44,919 nt of DNA. Source: Lentisalinibacter sp964602525 (GTDB taxonomy: Bacteria; Pseudomonadota; Gammaproteobacteria; Steroidobacterales; Woeseiaceae). The notes below the pieces were generated by a model. It made no database searches, was not told the origin of the DNA, and saw nothing but the letters and a program-made list of their open reading frames with translations. Below are positions 1-10,041 of the stretch, one piece after another. Where the stretch lies: positions 1-44,919 of the forward strand of contig CAZRSA010000006.1 in assembly GCA_964602525.1 (NCBI GenBank), written 5' to 3'. Within the stretch, counting starts at the first letter, position 1. Every line of letters starts with the position of its first letter. The translations under genes were made by a program, and so were the position numbers.

Positions 1-2047
<2,047 letters not shown>

Positions 2048-2090
2048 AGCAAAAGGAACCCCGCGGAGGCCGCCTGGCAGCCCGCAGCGA

Positions 2091-2132
2091 ACAGGAGACA
2101 CCTGTCAGTTGATGATCCCGCTAGTTTAGCGG
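2091..2132. repeat. two small inverted repeats upstream of sucA
   Basis: acagg (2091-2095) and cctgt (2101-2105) form a 5-bp arm pair. ccgcta (2118-2123) and tagcgg (2127-2132) form a perfect 6-bp pair around gtt. They lie 44-85 bp upstream of the sucA start, so they could be an operator or leader hairpins. Nothing else in the 141-bp gap is recognisable. The function is unknown. Confidence 0.35.
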
Positions 2133-2188
2133 ATGGGCTTCCCGCAGGGAAAGGACCGGGTCACATCCCGCTACCCGGCTCCGGCCGC

Positions 2189-2686
2189 CTAGAGTATGCC
2201 GAGCGCCAGCAGACCGAGGTACTCGTAGCACATCAGGCAGGCATAGCCGCAGAAAAACGCGGTAATCAGCAGCCCGACCCGGATACGCCGGAACAGCAGT
2301 ATTCGGCTGGTGTAGACGAGCAGCATCAGGCCCAGCCCGGTCAGGACGAGCTTGGTGCTCACGAACCACTGGATATCGGTGTCGATGAGAATCCGCATGA
2401 AGGGATTCGCCTCCACCGCGCCGCGCTCGAGCAGCCGCAGCGTGAGAAAGGCGTCCGCGGCACTCATCGTCATCACGCCGATGCCCAGGAAGAGGAGCCA
2501 CGGATGGTGCCAGTCGCTGAACGGCTGGGGGCTGTCGCCGGCACGGCGCGCCCGGCGGCGGCGGGAGAACAGAAAGCCGTACAGCACCGTGCGCCAGCCG
2601 AAATGCCGCCGGTCGGATTCCCGGCGCTCCGGCGCTGCCGCACCGGCGGTGACGGGGATGGTGACGGGCGGACTGATGCGACGCAT
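2189..2686 (-). CDS. DUF5658-like inner-membrane protein
   Basis: Hypothetical 165-residue protein. Residues 1-60 are polar and arginine-rich (RRRRARRAG) and probably cytoplasmic. Three or four hydrophobic segments follow: LLFLGIGVMTMSAADAFLT, STKLVLTGLGLMLLVY, and VGLLITAFFCGYACLMCYEY running into LGLLALGIL. An early membrane Asp followed by LTLRLLERGAVEANP fits the DUF5658 pattern (D..LT....G..E.NP). No enzymatic motif is seen. It precedes sucA on the same strand with a 141-bp gap, so co-transcription is uncertain. The family call rests on the motif alone. Confidence 0.7.
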   Translation of the reverse strand: MRRISPPVTIPVTAGAAAPERRESDRRHFGWRTVLYGFLFSRRRRARRAGDSPQPFSDWHHPWLLFLGIGVMTMSAADAFLTLRLLERGAVEANPFMRILIDTDIQWFVSTKLVLTGLGLMLLVYTSRILLFRRIRVGLLITAFFCGYACLMCYEYLGLLALGIL

Positions 2687-2899
2687 GATGCTGGCTCTCC
2701 CTCAGCTCACATTGACTGCCCCGTATGAATGCAATATCCGGGCCGCATCCCGATTTTTCGGCCAGACCGCGGGCTTAGCCCCGGCGGGGTCGCAGCGGCG
2801 GCTCCGGTCTGTAAGAATGTCCGACGTCACGGCAGATTGCCGGAACAACTTGCCTTGCTGAGACTGAGTCTAGAAAAATGATGCAAATAGTTGGTACTA

Positions 2900-3799
2900 A
2901 TGCAAAAGATTTTCTCCGGCGCACTGCTCGCCGGTTGGCTGGTACTGGCAGCCGGTTGTAGCGCCATGCCGGACGGAACGAGAACGGCGGCCGCATTGAG
3001 CGGACCGGCCGAGGGCGCCGGCGGCGTGCCTATCGCCTGGGAGGAGCGCGGGCATTCCACGGGCGGCCCGACGCTGTTGCTGATCCACGGCTGGAACTGC
3101 GACCGCCGCTACTGGGAGCCGGCGATGGCGGCTCTGGAAGACGATTACCGCCTGGTGGCCGTGGATCTCGGCGGCCACGGCAAATCGGGCTCCGACCGCC
3201 AGGCCTGGACCATCGGCTCGTTCGGCGAGGACGTGGCCGCGGTGGTGCGCCGTCTCGACCTCGAGCGCGTGGTACTCGTGGGCCACTCCATGGGCGGGCC
3301 GGTCGCCCTGGAGGCGGCGGGTCGCCTGTCCGACCGGGTGACGGCGGTGGTGGGAGTGGACACCTTCCAGGCGGTCGAGGAGACGCCGCCTGCAGACCTG
3401 GACGCTCGGCTCGAGCCGTTCCGCCGCGACCTGAGCAAGGCGCTGCGGCTGCTCGACCGCGTCTTCTTCGCCCCCTCCACGGAGCCCGAACTGGAGGACT
3501 GGATACGCCGTGACATGGCGGCGGCCCCGGTCGAGATATCGGTGCCCGCCCTGGAGAGCCTCGCGCGCTACGACGAATCCGCCGCCCTGACGGCGCTGGA
3601 GGTGCCCGTCGGTGCCATCAACGCCGACATCCGACCCACCGACGCTGAGGCACTGCGGCGCGCCCGGCCCGGCTTCGAACTGGTGATCGTCGAGGGCGCC
3701 GGCCACTTTCTCATGATGGAACGACCCGAACGTTTCGCCCGGGAACTCGGCCGCCTCATCGAGGGCTGGACCGCCGTGATGCCGGCAGCCGGGGACTGA
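2900..3799 (+). CDS. lipoprotein alpha/beta hydrolase
   Basis: About 299 residues. A lipoprotein signal peptide ends in the lipobox LAAGC, so the protein is probably anchored in the envelope. The body is an alpha/beta hydrolase: LLIHGWNCDRRYW (oxyanion-loop HG), VDLGGHGKSG, the nucleophile elbow GHSMGG with Ser near residue 130, an acid expected around INADIRPTD, and the catalytic His in GAGHFLMMERPERF. The substrate cannot be told; esterase and C-C hydrolase relatives share this pattern. The frame also has a TTG at 2891, but the ATG at 2900 gives a standard signal peptide. No clear Shine-Dalgarno is visible. The 211-bp upstream gap holds a small palindrome at 2861-2871 (agact-g-agtct). Confidence 0.85.
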   Translation: MQKIFSGALLAGWLVLAAGCSAMPDGTRTAAALSGPAEGAGGVPIAWEERGHSTGGPTLLLIHGWNCDRRYWEPAMAALEDDYRLVAVDLGGHGKSGSDRQAWTIGSFGEDVAAVVRRLDLERVVLVGHSMGGPVALEAAGRLSDRVTAVVGVDTFQAVEETPPADLDARLEPFRRDLSKALRLLDRVFFAPSTEPELEDWIRRDMAAAPVEISVPALESLARYDESAALTALEVPVGAINADIRPTDAEALRRARPGFELVIVEGAGHFLMMERPERFARELGRLIEGWTAVMPAAGD

Positions 3800-3802
3800 C
3801 CC

Positions 3803-4291
3803 TCACTCGCTGGACGCCTGCAGCATCCAGGCGATCAGGTCCCGGCGGTCCTCCGGCCGGTGCATGCCGCCGTAGCTCATTCGGTTGCCCGGCAGGAACA
3901 GCCACGGGCTTGTGATCCACGCATCCATCGTCCGCGGCGTCCACACGAAATCCGCCTCGCGCAGAGCATCCGAATAGGGAAAATCCGGGTGGGCGGCGGC
4001 CTGCTTGCCGAAAGTGCCGTACAGGTTTGGTCCGGCCAGATTTCGTCCGCCCTCCTCCATGGTGTGACAGGCGCGGCACTGCAGGTAGAGGGTGCGGCCC
4101 CTCTCGAGATCCGCCTCGGCATAGGCTGGCGAGGCGAGGTACTCCTCCACGCTGAGCACCGTCTGCTCGCCGAGTTCGGCAGCAGTCACCGCCGGCTGGC
4201 GGTCGGCTGCAGTGTCCGTCCCAGCGCCGCAGCCCGCCAGGAGCAGGACCATCGCCGGCACCAGCGCACGGAAGGCACGCGGGCCGCTCAT
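3803..4291 (-). CDS. c-type cytochrome lipoprotein
   Basis: 162 residues. The signal sequence ends in a lipobox (LLLAGC), so this is a periplasm-facing membrane-tethered cytochrome. One haem site is present, CRACH, and the distal ligand is probably the Met in GNRMSYGG, as in class I cytochromes c. The stretch NLAGPNLYGTFGKQAAAHPDFPY is typical of mono-haem cytochromes of the c2/c550 type. Its ATG overlaps the TGA of the upstream isochorismatase-family gene (ATGA, 4288-4291), which implies translational coupling. It converges with the hydrolase gene, whose stop ends 3 bp away. The electron partner is unknown. Confidence 0.9.
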   Translation of the reverse strand: MSGPRAFRALVPAMVLLLAGCGAGTDTAADRQPAVTAAELGEQTVLSVEEYLASPAYAEADLERGRTLYLQCRACHTMEEGGRNLAGPNLYGTFGKQAAAHPDFPYSDALREADFVWTPRTMDAWITSPWLFLPGNRMSYGGMHRPEDRRDLIAWMLQASSE

Positions 4292-4929
4292 GCCCGGAGC
4301 CCTGTCATCGCGCTCCCGCCCCGGAACCACTCCATCATGCCGGCGGCGTGGGTGATCTCGCAGTAACGCTTGCCCACATCGGCCAGGTTGGATTCGTGCG
4401 GCCCCTCGTCCACATCGCCCGTACAGTCGGCCGGCACGAACACCCGATAGCCATGGGAGAACGCGTCCACCACGGAGGCGCGCACGCAGCCGCTGGTCGT
4501 GCAGCCCGTGACGATCACCGAATCCACCCGCTCCTTGTGCAGGAACGTCGTGAGCGGCGTCAGGAAGAAGATGGAGGGCGCGCTCTTGGCGAAGTTGAAG
4601 TCGTATCCCGGATCGTCCACCCGGGGATCCATGGCGGTGCAGGGGTGGCCGAAGTAGAACTGGTCGTGCACGGCCTGCACCTTCCAGTGCGGCACGTCCC
4701 GTGGACTGTCGTAGGCGGTGTAGCACTTGGCGACGGGCACGCCGCACTCGCGGGCGACGGCCAGCAGCTCCGCCGTGCGCTCGACGGCACGGTCGATCAG
4801 CGGCAGTCCGCCCAGCGGGTAGTCGCCGTCGGTGAACGCGAGCTGGAAGTCCACCACCACCACGGCCGGGCGTTCACCGTACTCGATGATCCCACTGCCG
4901 TAACCCACGTCCCGATACTTGTCGCTCAT
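4288..4929 (-). CDS. isochorismatase-family cysteine amidohydrolase
   Basis: 213 residues with the cysteine-hydrolase fold. The catalytic triad candidates are Asp in VVVVDFQLAFTD, Lys in NFAKSAPS and Cys in TGCTTSGCVRA. The block GCTTSGCVRASVVDAFSHGY together with HESNLADVGKRYCEI resembles N-carbamoylsarcosine amidohydrolase and maleamate amidohydrolase (NicF) more than true isochorismatases. It probably cleaves a C-N amide bond of a small metabolite, but the substrate is not determined. It is the first gene of a two-gene unit with the cytochrome c lipoprotein, overlapping it by ATGA. The reason for pairing a cytosolic amidohydrolase with an envelope cytochrome is not obvious. Confidence 0.85.
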   Translation of the reverse strand: MSDKYRDVGYGSGIIEYGERPAVVVVDFQLAFTDGDYPLGGLPLIDRAVERTAELLAVARECGVPVAKCYTAYDSPRDVPHWKVQAVHDQFYFGHPCTAMDPRVDDPGYDFNFAKSAPSIFFLTPLTTFLHKERVDSVIVTGCTTSGCVRASVVDAFSHGYRVFVPADCTGDVDEGPHESNLADVGKRYCEITHAAGMMEWFRGGSAMTGLRA

Positions 4930-5002
4930 CGCTCCTCCCTTGCCTCCCGTTTACCCCCGAGTCGCCACAGGGTCCGGATTCTACCCCGGCCCCGGCAGTG
5001 GT

Positions 5003-5695
5003 TCAGCCGCTCCGTACCAGCCGGTACACCGTCTCTTCCATCCGCGTGACACCGCGTTCGGCGAAGCGCCGGTTGTCGGCCAGCATGTCGATGCCCGCTG
5101 CCAGGACCTCCACCTCGAAGCGCCCGGCCGCCAGCTCCCGGACTTCCGCCTCGGTCACGGAGAACGGCGGGCCGTCCATCTCGCCCTGCGGGTAGTCCAC
5201 GCCGATCAGCAGCACCGGCGCACCCACCGGCAGCAGCCGGGCCTGGTGCTCCATGTAGACGGGGCGCAGTGCCCGCGGCAGTGCCACCAGCGCCGCCCGG
5301 TCGTAGCAGGCATCCAGGCGGCCGACCACGGTCGGCTCCAGGTCGAAATAATCACCGCATAGCACCGTGATGAGACCGTGGGACCAGATCTCGAAAGCGC
5401 CCTGATGGCGGCGCGACGGCCTGATGCCGGCGCCGTCGAAGAAGGCCTCCACCGCCAGCGGGCTCAGTTCGTTCGCCACCACCCGGTAGCCGTGCTCCGC
5501 GAGCCAGAGGAGATCCAGGGACTTGCCGGACAGCGGCACCAGCACCCGGGATCCGGCCGGCAGGCCGAACCCCGGCCAGTGTTCCGCCAGGCGCGGATTC
5601 ACCCGGTCGTTGTGGAATCCCGTCCGGCCCTCTTCCCAGCGTTCCAGCCAGGCCGCCTTGTCCCGCTCGAGAACCGTCTCAGCGCCTCCGTCCAT
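5003..5695 (-). CDS. tpm: thiopurine S-methyltransferase family protein
   Basis: 230 residues, a SAM-dependent methyltransferase of the TPMT family. Recognisable blocks are WEEGRTGFHNDRVNPRL near the N-terminus, VLVPLSGKSLDLLWLAEHG (SAM-binding loop), ELSPLAVEAFF, the CGDYFDL stretch, YDRAALVALP and VLLIGVDYPQGEMDGPPFSV. Bacterial members methylate thiols and are associated with tellurite or selenium-compound detoxification; that role is family knowledge and is not shown here. The length is normal. It follows the DUF2855 gene by 7 bp on the same strand, so the two are very likely co-transcribed. Confidence 0.92.
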   Translation of the reverse strand: MDGGAETVLERDKAAWLERWEEGRTGFHNDRVNPRLAEHWPGFGLPAGSRVLVPLSGKSLDLLWLAEHGYRVVANELSPLAVEAFFDGAGIRPSRRHQGAFEIWSHGLITVLCGDYFDLEPTVVGRLDACYDRAALVALPRALRPVYMEHQARLLPVGAPVLLIGVDYPQGEMDGPPFSVTEAEVRELAAGRFEVEVLAAGIDMLADNRRFAERGVTRMEETVYRLVRSG

Positions 5696-5702
5696 GGCCC
5701 GG

Positions 5703-6782
5703 TCACGCGAGCGCGAGTATCTGGCCCACCCGGGGCGGCATGTCGCCGGCCAGCGTCCGCCGGTAGATCCCCTCCACGGCCTCCTCGCCGCGGTCCTCGC
5801 GTATCTCCAGCCAGTCCCGCGATGCTGTCAGAAACGCCTGCCAGGCGGCGGCCACCCGCTCCTCGATGCCGCCGGGACCCCAGTCGGTCATCCGCTTCTC
5901 CACCCAGGAGGGCGCGAAGAACAGCGTCGGTTTCGGGCCGGGCAGCTCGCCGCCGCCCGCGGCCTGGTCCCAGTGGGAGGCGCCGACGGAACAACTGTAG
6001 GTGAGCGCGTCACCATAGTGCTCGTGGATCGCACGGCGCAGCTTCGTGTTACCGGCGAAATCCACCAGCAGGGTCGGATGCTCGCCCGGCAGCTCCTCAA
6101 CGGCATCGTAGGGATGGACCGTGTCGTAACAGCCGAGCGCATTGACGAAATCCACATTGCCGCCCGAGGTCAGCCCGCGGATCTCGATACCCGGTTTGCG
6201 CTGGCTGTGCAGGAGGAAGGCGAGCCCGAAGGCCGTCTTGCTCGAGGCGCTCGTGAGTACCACTTCCCTCGCCCCGAAGAAATCCTCCGCCGCCAGAAAA
6301 TCATCCAGCAGAAACGAGGTCATGAACAACGGCCGGTAGAGCATCTGCTGCGCCTCGAGCTCCTCCCGATAGCCCGGATCCGCGCTGGTGCGGGTGTAGC
6401 GGTTGTAGACTGCGGGTAGCTCGCGGCGGTGTGCCGAGTCGTCCGTGAAGCCGGAGCGGCCCACCCGTGCCGGCCGCACTTTCAGGTGGCTCGCCATGGG
6501 GTAGTAGCCGTAGAAACGCTCGCCCGGCTCGATGCCCTCGCAGCGCGAAACGACGACGTCGGCGAATCCCCACACCGGCACGACACCCCAGCCCTCCTCG
6601 CCGCTCGGGAAGAAGTCCCAGTAACGCATCGTCTCGCCGAACACGGCATAGGTGATGTTGTTGGCCGTCAAGGCGAATCGGTCGACGGCCAGCAGCACTT
6701 CCCCGTCGCCCACCGACGGGAAATCCCGCTGTTCCATCCGGGTTTCGTCGAGGCGGTCCTTTCTGACTTCGAATACCTTCAT
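5703..6782 (-). CDS. DUF2855 family protein
   Basis: 359 residues. The sequence has a quinone-oxidoreductase-like outline: an N-terminal ALTANNITYAVFGE region, WGFADVVVSRCEGIEPGERFYGY, and a central VVLTSASSKTAFGLAF stretch that looks like a degenerate Rossmann dinucleotide site, followed by VDFAGN. This matches what I know as DUF2855, a family of unknown function related to medium-chain dehydrogenases. No zinc ligands are evident. It is the first gene of the pair with the thiopurine methyltransferase and starts 38 bp downstream of the tRNA-Arg 3' end, on the same strand. Confidence 0.85.
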   Translation of the reverse strand: MKVFEVRKDRLDETRMEQRDFPSVGDGEVLLAVDRFALTANNITYAVFGETMRYWDFFPSGEEGWGVVPVWGFADVVVSRCEGIEPGERFYGYYPMASHLKVRPARVGRSGFTDDSAHRRELPAVYNRYTRTSADPGYREELEAQQMLYRPLFMTSFLLDDFLAAEDFFGAREVVLTSASSKTAFGLAFLLHSQRKPGIEIRGLTSGGNVDFVNALGCYDTVHPYDAVEELPGEHPTLLVDFAGNTKLRRAIHEHYGDALTYSCSVGASHWDQAAGGGELPGPKPTLFFAPSWVEKRMTDWGPGGIEERVAAAWQAFLTASRDWLEIREDRGEEAVEGIYRRTLAGDMPPRVGQILALA

Positions 6783-6820
6783 GGGATACTCCGGCCGAGG
6801 AGATGCGCCCGGCAGGGGTG

Positions 6821-6894
6821 CGCCCCGGACAGGATTCGAACCTGTGACCCTCAGATTAGGAATCTGATGCTCTATCCTGCTGAGCTACCGGGGC
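6821..6894 (-). tRNA. tRNA-Arg(CCT)
   Basis: Reading the minus strand gives a full cloverleaf: acceptor GCCCCGG/CCGGGGC, D-stem GCTC/GAGC, anticodon stem TCAGA/TCTGA with loop TTCCTAA (anticodon CCT), and T-stem ACAGG/CCTGT with loop TTCGAAT. The discriminator is G. The CCA end is not encoded; the genomic bases after the discriminator are cac. A possible -10 (TAGAAT on the minus strand) is at 6909-6914, but no good -35 is visible. It decodes the AGG arginine codon, rare in GC-rich genes. Confidence 0.97.
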
Positions 6895-7010
6895 CCTGCC
6901 GCCGGCGCATTCTAGCAGAACCCCTGACGACGGCTCTCCTGGTGTGCGGGTCCCCTGCGCGCCGGTACCGCCAGCGGGTATCATGTCCCGCACACCGACA
7001 CGGAGCGCCC

Positions 7011-7472
7011 ATGACCATCCGCATACGGGACGCCAAGCCGGCGGACGCCGGCCTCATCGCCGAGTTCAACCGTCTGCTGGCGGCGGAATCCGAAGACATC
7101 ACTCTGCACCCGGACACCGTGGCCGCCGGCGTCGCGGCACTGCTCGGCGATCCTTCCCGCGGTCGCTACTGGCTGGCGGAACTGGACGGCGAGACGGTGG
7201 GCCAGATCATGATCACCCGGGAATGGAGCGACTGGCGAAATGGCATGCTCTGGTGGATACAGAGCGTCTACGTGCGCCCCGACGCCAGGGGTCAGGGCGT
7301 ATTCTCCGCCCTCTACCGCCACGTCGAGCGCCTGGCCCGGGAGACGGCCGGCATCTGCGGGCTGCGTCTCTACGTGGACGACCGCAACGACCGTGCGCGC
7401 CGCATCTACGAGGCCATGGGCATGGCCGACGGCGGCTACCGCGTCATGGAAAACATTTTCGACGAGCACTGA
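7011..7472 (+). CDS. GNAT-family N-acetyltransferase
   Basis: 153 residues. The GNAT fold is clear: MTIRIRDAKPADAGLIAEF at the N-terminus, IQSVYVRPDARGQGVFSALY carrying the acetyl-CoA pyrophosphate-binding signature (R..G.G), and LYVDDRNDRARRIYEAMGM at the end. The acceptor substrate is unknown. The start at 7011 is chosen because the open frame upstream runs back across the tRNA-Arg, and GNAT homology begins exactly at this ATG, preceded by cggag. The peroxiredoxin gene follows after 13 bp, so the two are probably co-transcribed. Confidence 0.9.
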   Translation: MTIRIRDAKPADAGLIAEFNRLLAAESEDITLHPDTVAAGVAALLGDPSRGRYWLAELDGETVGQIMITREWSDWRNGMLWWIQSVYVRPDARGQGVFSALYRHVERLARETAGICGLRLYVDDRNDRARRIYEAMGMADGGYRVMENIFDEH

Positions 7473-7485
7473 GGAGCACCACGAC

Positions 7486-7944
7486 ATGCTGCAGCCCGGA
7501 ACACGCGCACCGGATTTCACCCTGCCCGACGCGGACGGCAACCCCGTGTCACTCGCCGACCTGCTCGCGCATGGACCGCTGATACTGTACTTCTACCCGG
7601 CGGATTTCACCCCCGGCTGCACGAAGGAGGCCTGCGACATCCGCGACATCCACGGCGAACTGGCCGAGGCGGGACTGCAGGTGGTGGGCGTGAGCCCCCA
7701 GGACGCCGACAGCCACCGGCGCTTCCGCGACAAGCACGACCTGCCCTTCACGCTGCTCTGCGATACGGACAAGCAGGCCATCCGCCGCTACGACGCGGAC
7801 GGACCGCTGGGCATCGGCGTGCGCCGGGTCACCTACCTGATCACGGCCGAGGGGGAGATCAGCGATGCCGTGCAGGCCGATCTCATGATCGGCAAGCACC
7901 GCAGCTTCATCGAGAACGCCATCCGGGAGAACGCGCGCGCCTGA
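7486..7944 (+). CDS. bcp: thiol peroxidase / peroxiredoxin of the Bcp-PrxQ type
   Basis: 152 residues. It reduces hydrogen peroxide and organic peroxides in the cytoplasm using thioredoxin. The active-site block FYPADFTPGCTKEACDIRD holds the peroxidatic Cys and, five residues on, the second Cys typical of the alpha-helical PrxQ type. A third Cys lies in LLCDTDK. LQPGTRAPDFTLPDADG is the usual N-terminus. The ATG at 7486 follows a gaggagc Shine-Dalgarno overlapping the end of the acetyltransferase gene. Confidence 0.93.
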   Translation: MLQPGTRAPDFTLPDADGNPVSLADLLAHGPLILYFYPADFTPGCTKEACDIRDIHGELAEAGLQVVGVSPQDADSHRRFRDKHDLPFTLLCDTDKQAIRRYDADGPLGIGVRRVTYLITAEGEISDAVQADLMIGKHRSFIENAIRENARA

Positions 7945-7967
7945 CCGCCACGCCGGCGGGCGTCGGC

Positions 7968-8384
7968 TCACTCCCCGTACACGGTCACCGTCAGCCGCCG
8001 CCGATGGCCGGCGTGGCGGTGTTCCCAGAGATAGATGCCCTGCCAGGTGCCGAGCAGCAGGCGTCCGCCGCCCACCGGCACGGTCATCCCGGACTGGGTG
8101 AGCACCGTGCGCACGTGGGCCGGCATGTCGTCCGGCCCCTCCGAGCGATGGAGGAACAGCGGGTCGCCGTCCGGCGCGATCCGCTGCATGAAACGCTCCA
8201 GGTCGTCGCGCACCGCGGGGTCGGCGTTCTCGCAGAGCATGAGAGAGGCGCTGGTGTGGCGCAGGAACAGGTGCGCCAGCCCGGTGTCCACGCCGCTCTC
8301 CCCGACCGCGTCCTGTACCGCCCCGGTGACATCCCGGGTCTCCCGCCCTGACATCACGAAGTCGATTGTCGTCTGTCGCAACAT
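7968..8384 (-). CDS. YjbQ family protein (UPF0047)
   Basis: 138 residues from the ATG at 8384. The frame continues upstream, but family members begin close to MLRQTTIDF. Hallmarks are HLFLRHTSASLMLCENADPAVRDDLERF and the C-terminal LLLGTWQGIYLWEHRHAGHRRRL. The family is annotated as 'secondary thiamine-phosphate synthase enzyme' because E. coli YjbQ shows weak activity of that kind; the true function is unsettled. It is divergent from trmH with an 88-bp gap. Its stop is 23 bp from the peroxiredoxin gene, facing it. Confidence 0.88.
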   Translation of the reverse strand: MLRQTTIDFVMSGRETRDVTGAVQDAVGESGVDTGLAHLFLRHTSASLMLCENADPAVRDDLERFMQRIAPDGDPLFLHRSEGPDDMPAHVRTVLTQSGMTVPVGGGRLLLGTWQGIYLWEHRHAGHRRRLTVTVYGE

Positions 8385-8472
8385 GGTCGTGATCTCCGCC
8401 GTCGCTCGGTTTAGAATCCACACCTTACGGCGGAATGGGGGCGACTGAAAGGGACGCTCCGGGGAGTGCGGC

Positions 8473-9135
8473 ATGACACCGGCCCGATATCGGAAACTCC
8501 GCAGGGTGCTGGACCGGCGTCAGCCAGACCTCACGCTGCTCACCGAGAATGTCCACAAGTCCCACAATATCTCCGCCATCCTGCGCACGGCGGACGCCGT
8601 CGGCATCTACGAGGCTCACGCCATCTCCGAGGGCGGCGAGATACCCCGCCATCACATGGCGTCGGCCGGCTCGCGCAAGTGGGTGGAGATCCGGGCCCAC
8701 CGGGACCTGTCGTCGGCGCTGCGGCACCTGCGCAGCGCCGGGCACCAGATCCTCGCCGCCCACTTCTCCGAAGACTCGGTCGATTTCCGCGACATCGACT
8801 ACACCGGCCCAACCGCCGTTCTGCTCGGCTCCGAACTCTGGGGCGTGAGCCGGGAAGCGGCCGAGTCCGCCGACCGCCACATCGTCATACCGATGGAGGG
8901 GATGGTGGCCTCGCTGAACGTCTCGGTGGCCACCGCGCTGATCCTCTACGAGGCCCAGCGTCAGCGCCAGGCGGCGGGGCTCTACGAGGAGCGCCGACTC
9001 GACCCGGAACTGCATCGGCAGAAACTGTTCGAGTGGTGTTACCCGGAGGTGGCGGAACAGCTGCGCCGGGAGGGACGCCCCTACCCCGAGCTCGACGAGG
9101 ACGGCTACCTGCCGGCCGGCGCGGGCGCTTCCTGA
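8473..9135 (+). CDS. trmH: tRNA (guanosine-18-2'-O)-methyltransferase
   Basis: 220 residues, a SPOUT-class RNA methyltransferase that methylates G18 in the tRNA D-loop. The N-terminus MTPARYRKLRRVLDRRQPDLTLLTENVHK and the motifs NISAILRTADAVGI, VLLGSELWGVS and IPMEGMVASLNVSVATALILYEA (the trefoil knot) are diagnostic. The C-terminal extension (QRQRQAAGLYEERRL) is as in TrmH rather than TrmL or RlmB. Its last 31 bp overlap the 3' end of the convergent histidine phosphatase gene. A TAGAAT at 8412-8417 is a possible -10. Confidence 0.95.
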   Translation: MTPARYRKLRRVLDRRQPDLTLLTENVHKSHNISAILRTADAVGIYEAHAISEGGEIPRHHMASAGSRKWVEIRAHRDLSSALRHLRSAGHQILAAHFSEDSVDFRDIDYTGPTAVLLGSELWGVSREAAESADRHIVIPMEGMVASLNVSVATALILYEAQRQRQAAGLYEERRLDPELHRQKLFEWCYPEVAEQLRREGRPYPELDEDGYLPAGAGAS

Positions 9136-9698
9136 GGCGGCGGCTCGCCGTACTTGAAGCGCAGCGTCTTGGTCTTCCCGAACCAGGGTATCGAGACGAC
9201 GTAGAGATTGTCGTACTCGTTCTCCGCGATCGGCGGCACGTTCTTGCTGCCACCGAGTTCGGCGATGAGTTGGGGAATCGTGTCGCTGTGGGCGATGACC
9301 AGGATGATCTTGCCCTTGTGCTGCCGCAGTATTTTCTCGAGCACGCCGACGATGTCGCCCGCGTTGTACAGGATCGGGTCGAGTTCCAGCCGCCGGGCCA
9401 GCGGCGCGGCCGTCGCCTGGGTACGCCGGTACTGGGTGGCATAGATGTAGTCGACGCCGGCCACCACGTCCGCGTCGCCCAGAACGCGTGCGAGCAGCCG
9501 TGCCCGCTCCTCGCCCCGCTCGCTCAGGCCGGGATCGCTGGCCGGCTCGGCCGCCTTCTCGGCATGGCGCACGAACAGGATGGTGGTGGTCGCCTGGGAC
9601 TCGAAGAACCAGGCCAGTCCGACGGCGACGAGCACGAAGCCCGTGAGCGAGACGAGACGCTTGCGGAGGCGATGACGTTTCGAGCTGCTGGCTGCCAC
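9105..9698 (-). CDS. membrane-anchored histidine phosphatase family protein
   Basis: 197 residues. A basic N-terminus (KRHRLRKR) and one hydrophobic helix (LVSLTGFVLVAVGLAWFF) suggest an inner-membrane anchor with the domain outside. The phosphatase signature is LFVRHAEKA (phospho-accepting His), followed by DPGLSERGEERARLLARVL and a second His in ILVIAHSDTIPQL. It belongs to the phosphoglycerate-mutase-like superfamily; the substrate is unknown. The 3' end overlaps trmH by 31 bp in convergent orientation, so the two transcripts would be complementary there. Confidence 0.87.
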   Translation of the reverse strand: MAASSSKRHRLRKRLVSLTGFVLVAVGLAWFFESQATTTILFVRHAEKAAEPASDPGLSERGEERARLLARVLGDADVVAGVDYIYATQYRRTQATAAPLARRLELDPILYNAGDIVGVLEKILRQHKGKIILVIAHSDTIPQLIAELGGSKNVPPIAENEYDNLYVVSIPWFGKTKTLRFKYGEPPPQEAPAPAGR

Positions 9699-9741
9699 GC
9701 GCGAAAGCTTACGCGGTTTTGCGGCGGCAGGCTACGCCGCC

Positions 9742-10041
9742 TCAGCGCCGCTCGCGTCGCCTTTCGCTCAGGTCCACCACCCGGTATTCGCCCTCGATGA
9801 CGCCGCTGCGGGCGGCCCCTTCCCCCTGGCGTTTGGCGAGCTTGCGCCTGAGCCACCACAGCCGCAGCCCTACCACGCCGGCCAGCACGGTCAGCGAAAC
9901 GAGAAAGACTGCCAGCACGACCAGGCCGAGTAGCATGGCAGCCCCGAGCACCAGGAAACCGAGCACGACGATCACGCCGTTCAAAAACGGATTCGTCGTC
10001 GGGAACGTGAAGCTCCGGATGCCGTAGCCGCGGTGATTCAT
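9742..10041 (-). CDS. small two-helix membrane protein, hypothetical
   Basis: 99 residues. I do not recognise the family. Two long hydrophobic stretches (NGVIVVLGFLVLGAAMLLGLV and LAVFLVSLTVLAGVVGLRLWW) are followed by a basic tail (RRKLAKRQGEG) and a charged C-terminus ending RRRERR. Its ATG overlaps the TGA of the upstream DUF1579-like gene (10038-10041), so the two are translationally coupled. An inverted repeat (ggcgg/ccgcc) lies just after the stop, but no T-run accompanies it. Confidence 0.72.
   Translation of the reverse strand: MNHRGYGIRSFTFPTTNPFLNGVIVVLGFLVLGAAMLLGLVVLAVFLVSLTVLAGVVGLRLWWLRRKLAKRQGEGAARSGVIEGEYRVVDLSERRRERR

Noticed and set aside
2861..2871. 11-bp palindrome before the hydrolase gene
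   Set aside because: It is too short to distinguish from chance in 45 kb; recorded only in the gene entry.
6429..7010. N-terminal extension of the acetyltransferase frame to 6429
   Set aside because: It runs through the antisense of the DUF2855 gene and the tRNA-Arg; GNAT homology starts at 7011.
9699..9741. ggcgg/ccgcc hairpin after the small membrane protein as a terminator
   Set aside because: No T-run follows on the minus strand, so a rho-independent terminator is not supported.
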